From positions 1 through 5,857 of the forward strand of contig CAMPJQ010000191.1 of assembly GCA_946886925.1 (NCBI GenBank): a DNA stretch of 5,857 bases. Direction: 5' to 3'. The stretch is from an uncultured Terrimonas sp. (GTDB lineage: Bacteria; Bacteroidota; Bacteroidia; Chitinophagales; Chitinophagaceae). Of the stretch, positions 5,754 through 5,857 are shown in pieces (within the stretch, counting starts at the first letter, position 1; every line of letters begins with the position of its first letter). Under the pieces are notes generated by a model that made no database searches, was not told the origin of the DNA, and saw only the letters and a program-made list of their open reading frames with translations. The translations under genes and the position numbers were made by a program.

Positions 5754-5857
5754 CTTCAATGGATTTAATTTTTTTCTTCAATTCGGTTTCAAGTTCTTTT
5801 TTTAATCTCACCAGCCGCACACTTACATTCGACCTGGAAAGTCCCGTGATGCCGGCT
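5740..5857 (-). CDS. Sigma-70 family (ECF-type) RNA polymerase sigma factor, C-terminal fragment
   Basis: Only the last 38 residues lie in the window, read from 5856 down to the TGA at 5740-5742. The sequence AGITGLSRSNVSVRLVRLKKELE matches the region 4.2 helix-turn-helix of ECF sigma factors (commonly E-I-A-x-x-x-G-I-S-x-x-N-V-S-V-R-L-x-R). This part reads the -35 promoter element. It is followed by a Lys/Glu-rich tail, KKIKSIEDVNF. The reading frame is open to the window edge and the 5' end is missing. The stop lies 14 nt inside the following membrane-protein gene. Region 2 and most of region 4 are not visible, so the ECF subgroup cannot be assigned. A LuxR-type helix-turn-helix is an alternative reading, but the NVSVRL-x-R-x-KK-x-L pattern favours sigma. 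Confidence 0.8.
   Translation of the reverse strand, partial: AGITGLSRSNVSVRLVRLKKELETELKKKIKSIEDVNF

Overview
The window looks like a chromosomal segment from a Bacteroidota bacterium, most probably of the Chitinophagaceae type. This rests on several features seen together: a LytS-type histidine kinase with a LytTR response regulator, a TonB-dependent receptor carrying an N-terminal carboxypeptidase-regulatory-like domain, A-rich leaders without Shine-Dalgarno sites, and a Bacteroidota-style TAnnTTTG -7 promoter element. The genus assignment is inference, since no rRNA or marker gene is present.

The left part (1-1095, + strand) holds the C-terminal end of a sensor kinase overlapping a complete LytTR response regulator by ATGA. 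A 106-nt gap (1096-1201) carries a recognisable -7 element and two short inverted repeats. It leads into a compact three-gene run on the same strand: a 745-aa TonB-dependent outer-membrane receptor (1202-3439), a secreted TPR-like protein (3470-4129) and a small two-helix membrane protein with a His-rich tail (4160-4408). The genes are separated by exactly 30 nt each, so one transcript is likely. A rho-independent hairpin at 4474-4509 sits between this run and the convergent right-hand genes and can serve both strands.

The right part (4543-5857) is on the - strand. In transcription order it holds the last 38 residues of an ECF/sigma-70-like factor, a 212-aa four-helix membrane protein whose start overlaps the sigma gene by 14 nt, a 122-nt gap with no convincing gene, and a GNAT acetyltransferase that strongly resembles the AAC(3)-I aminoglycoside acetyltransferases.

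Working model (inference): the two-component pair may control the neighbouring receptor operon. In that operon an outer-membrane importer, a periplasmic or surface TPR-like partner and a small inner-membrane protein could form an uptake module for an unidentified ligand. No SusD partner is present, which argues against a classical glycan-uptake locus. The - strand sigma factor and membrane protein are probably a separate, translationally coupled regulatory pair. No CRISPR array, mobile element, tRNA or rRNA gene was found.
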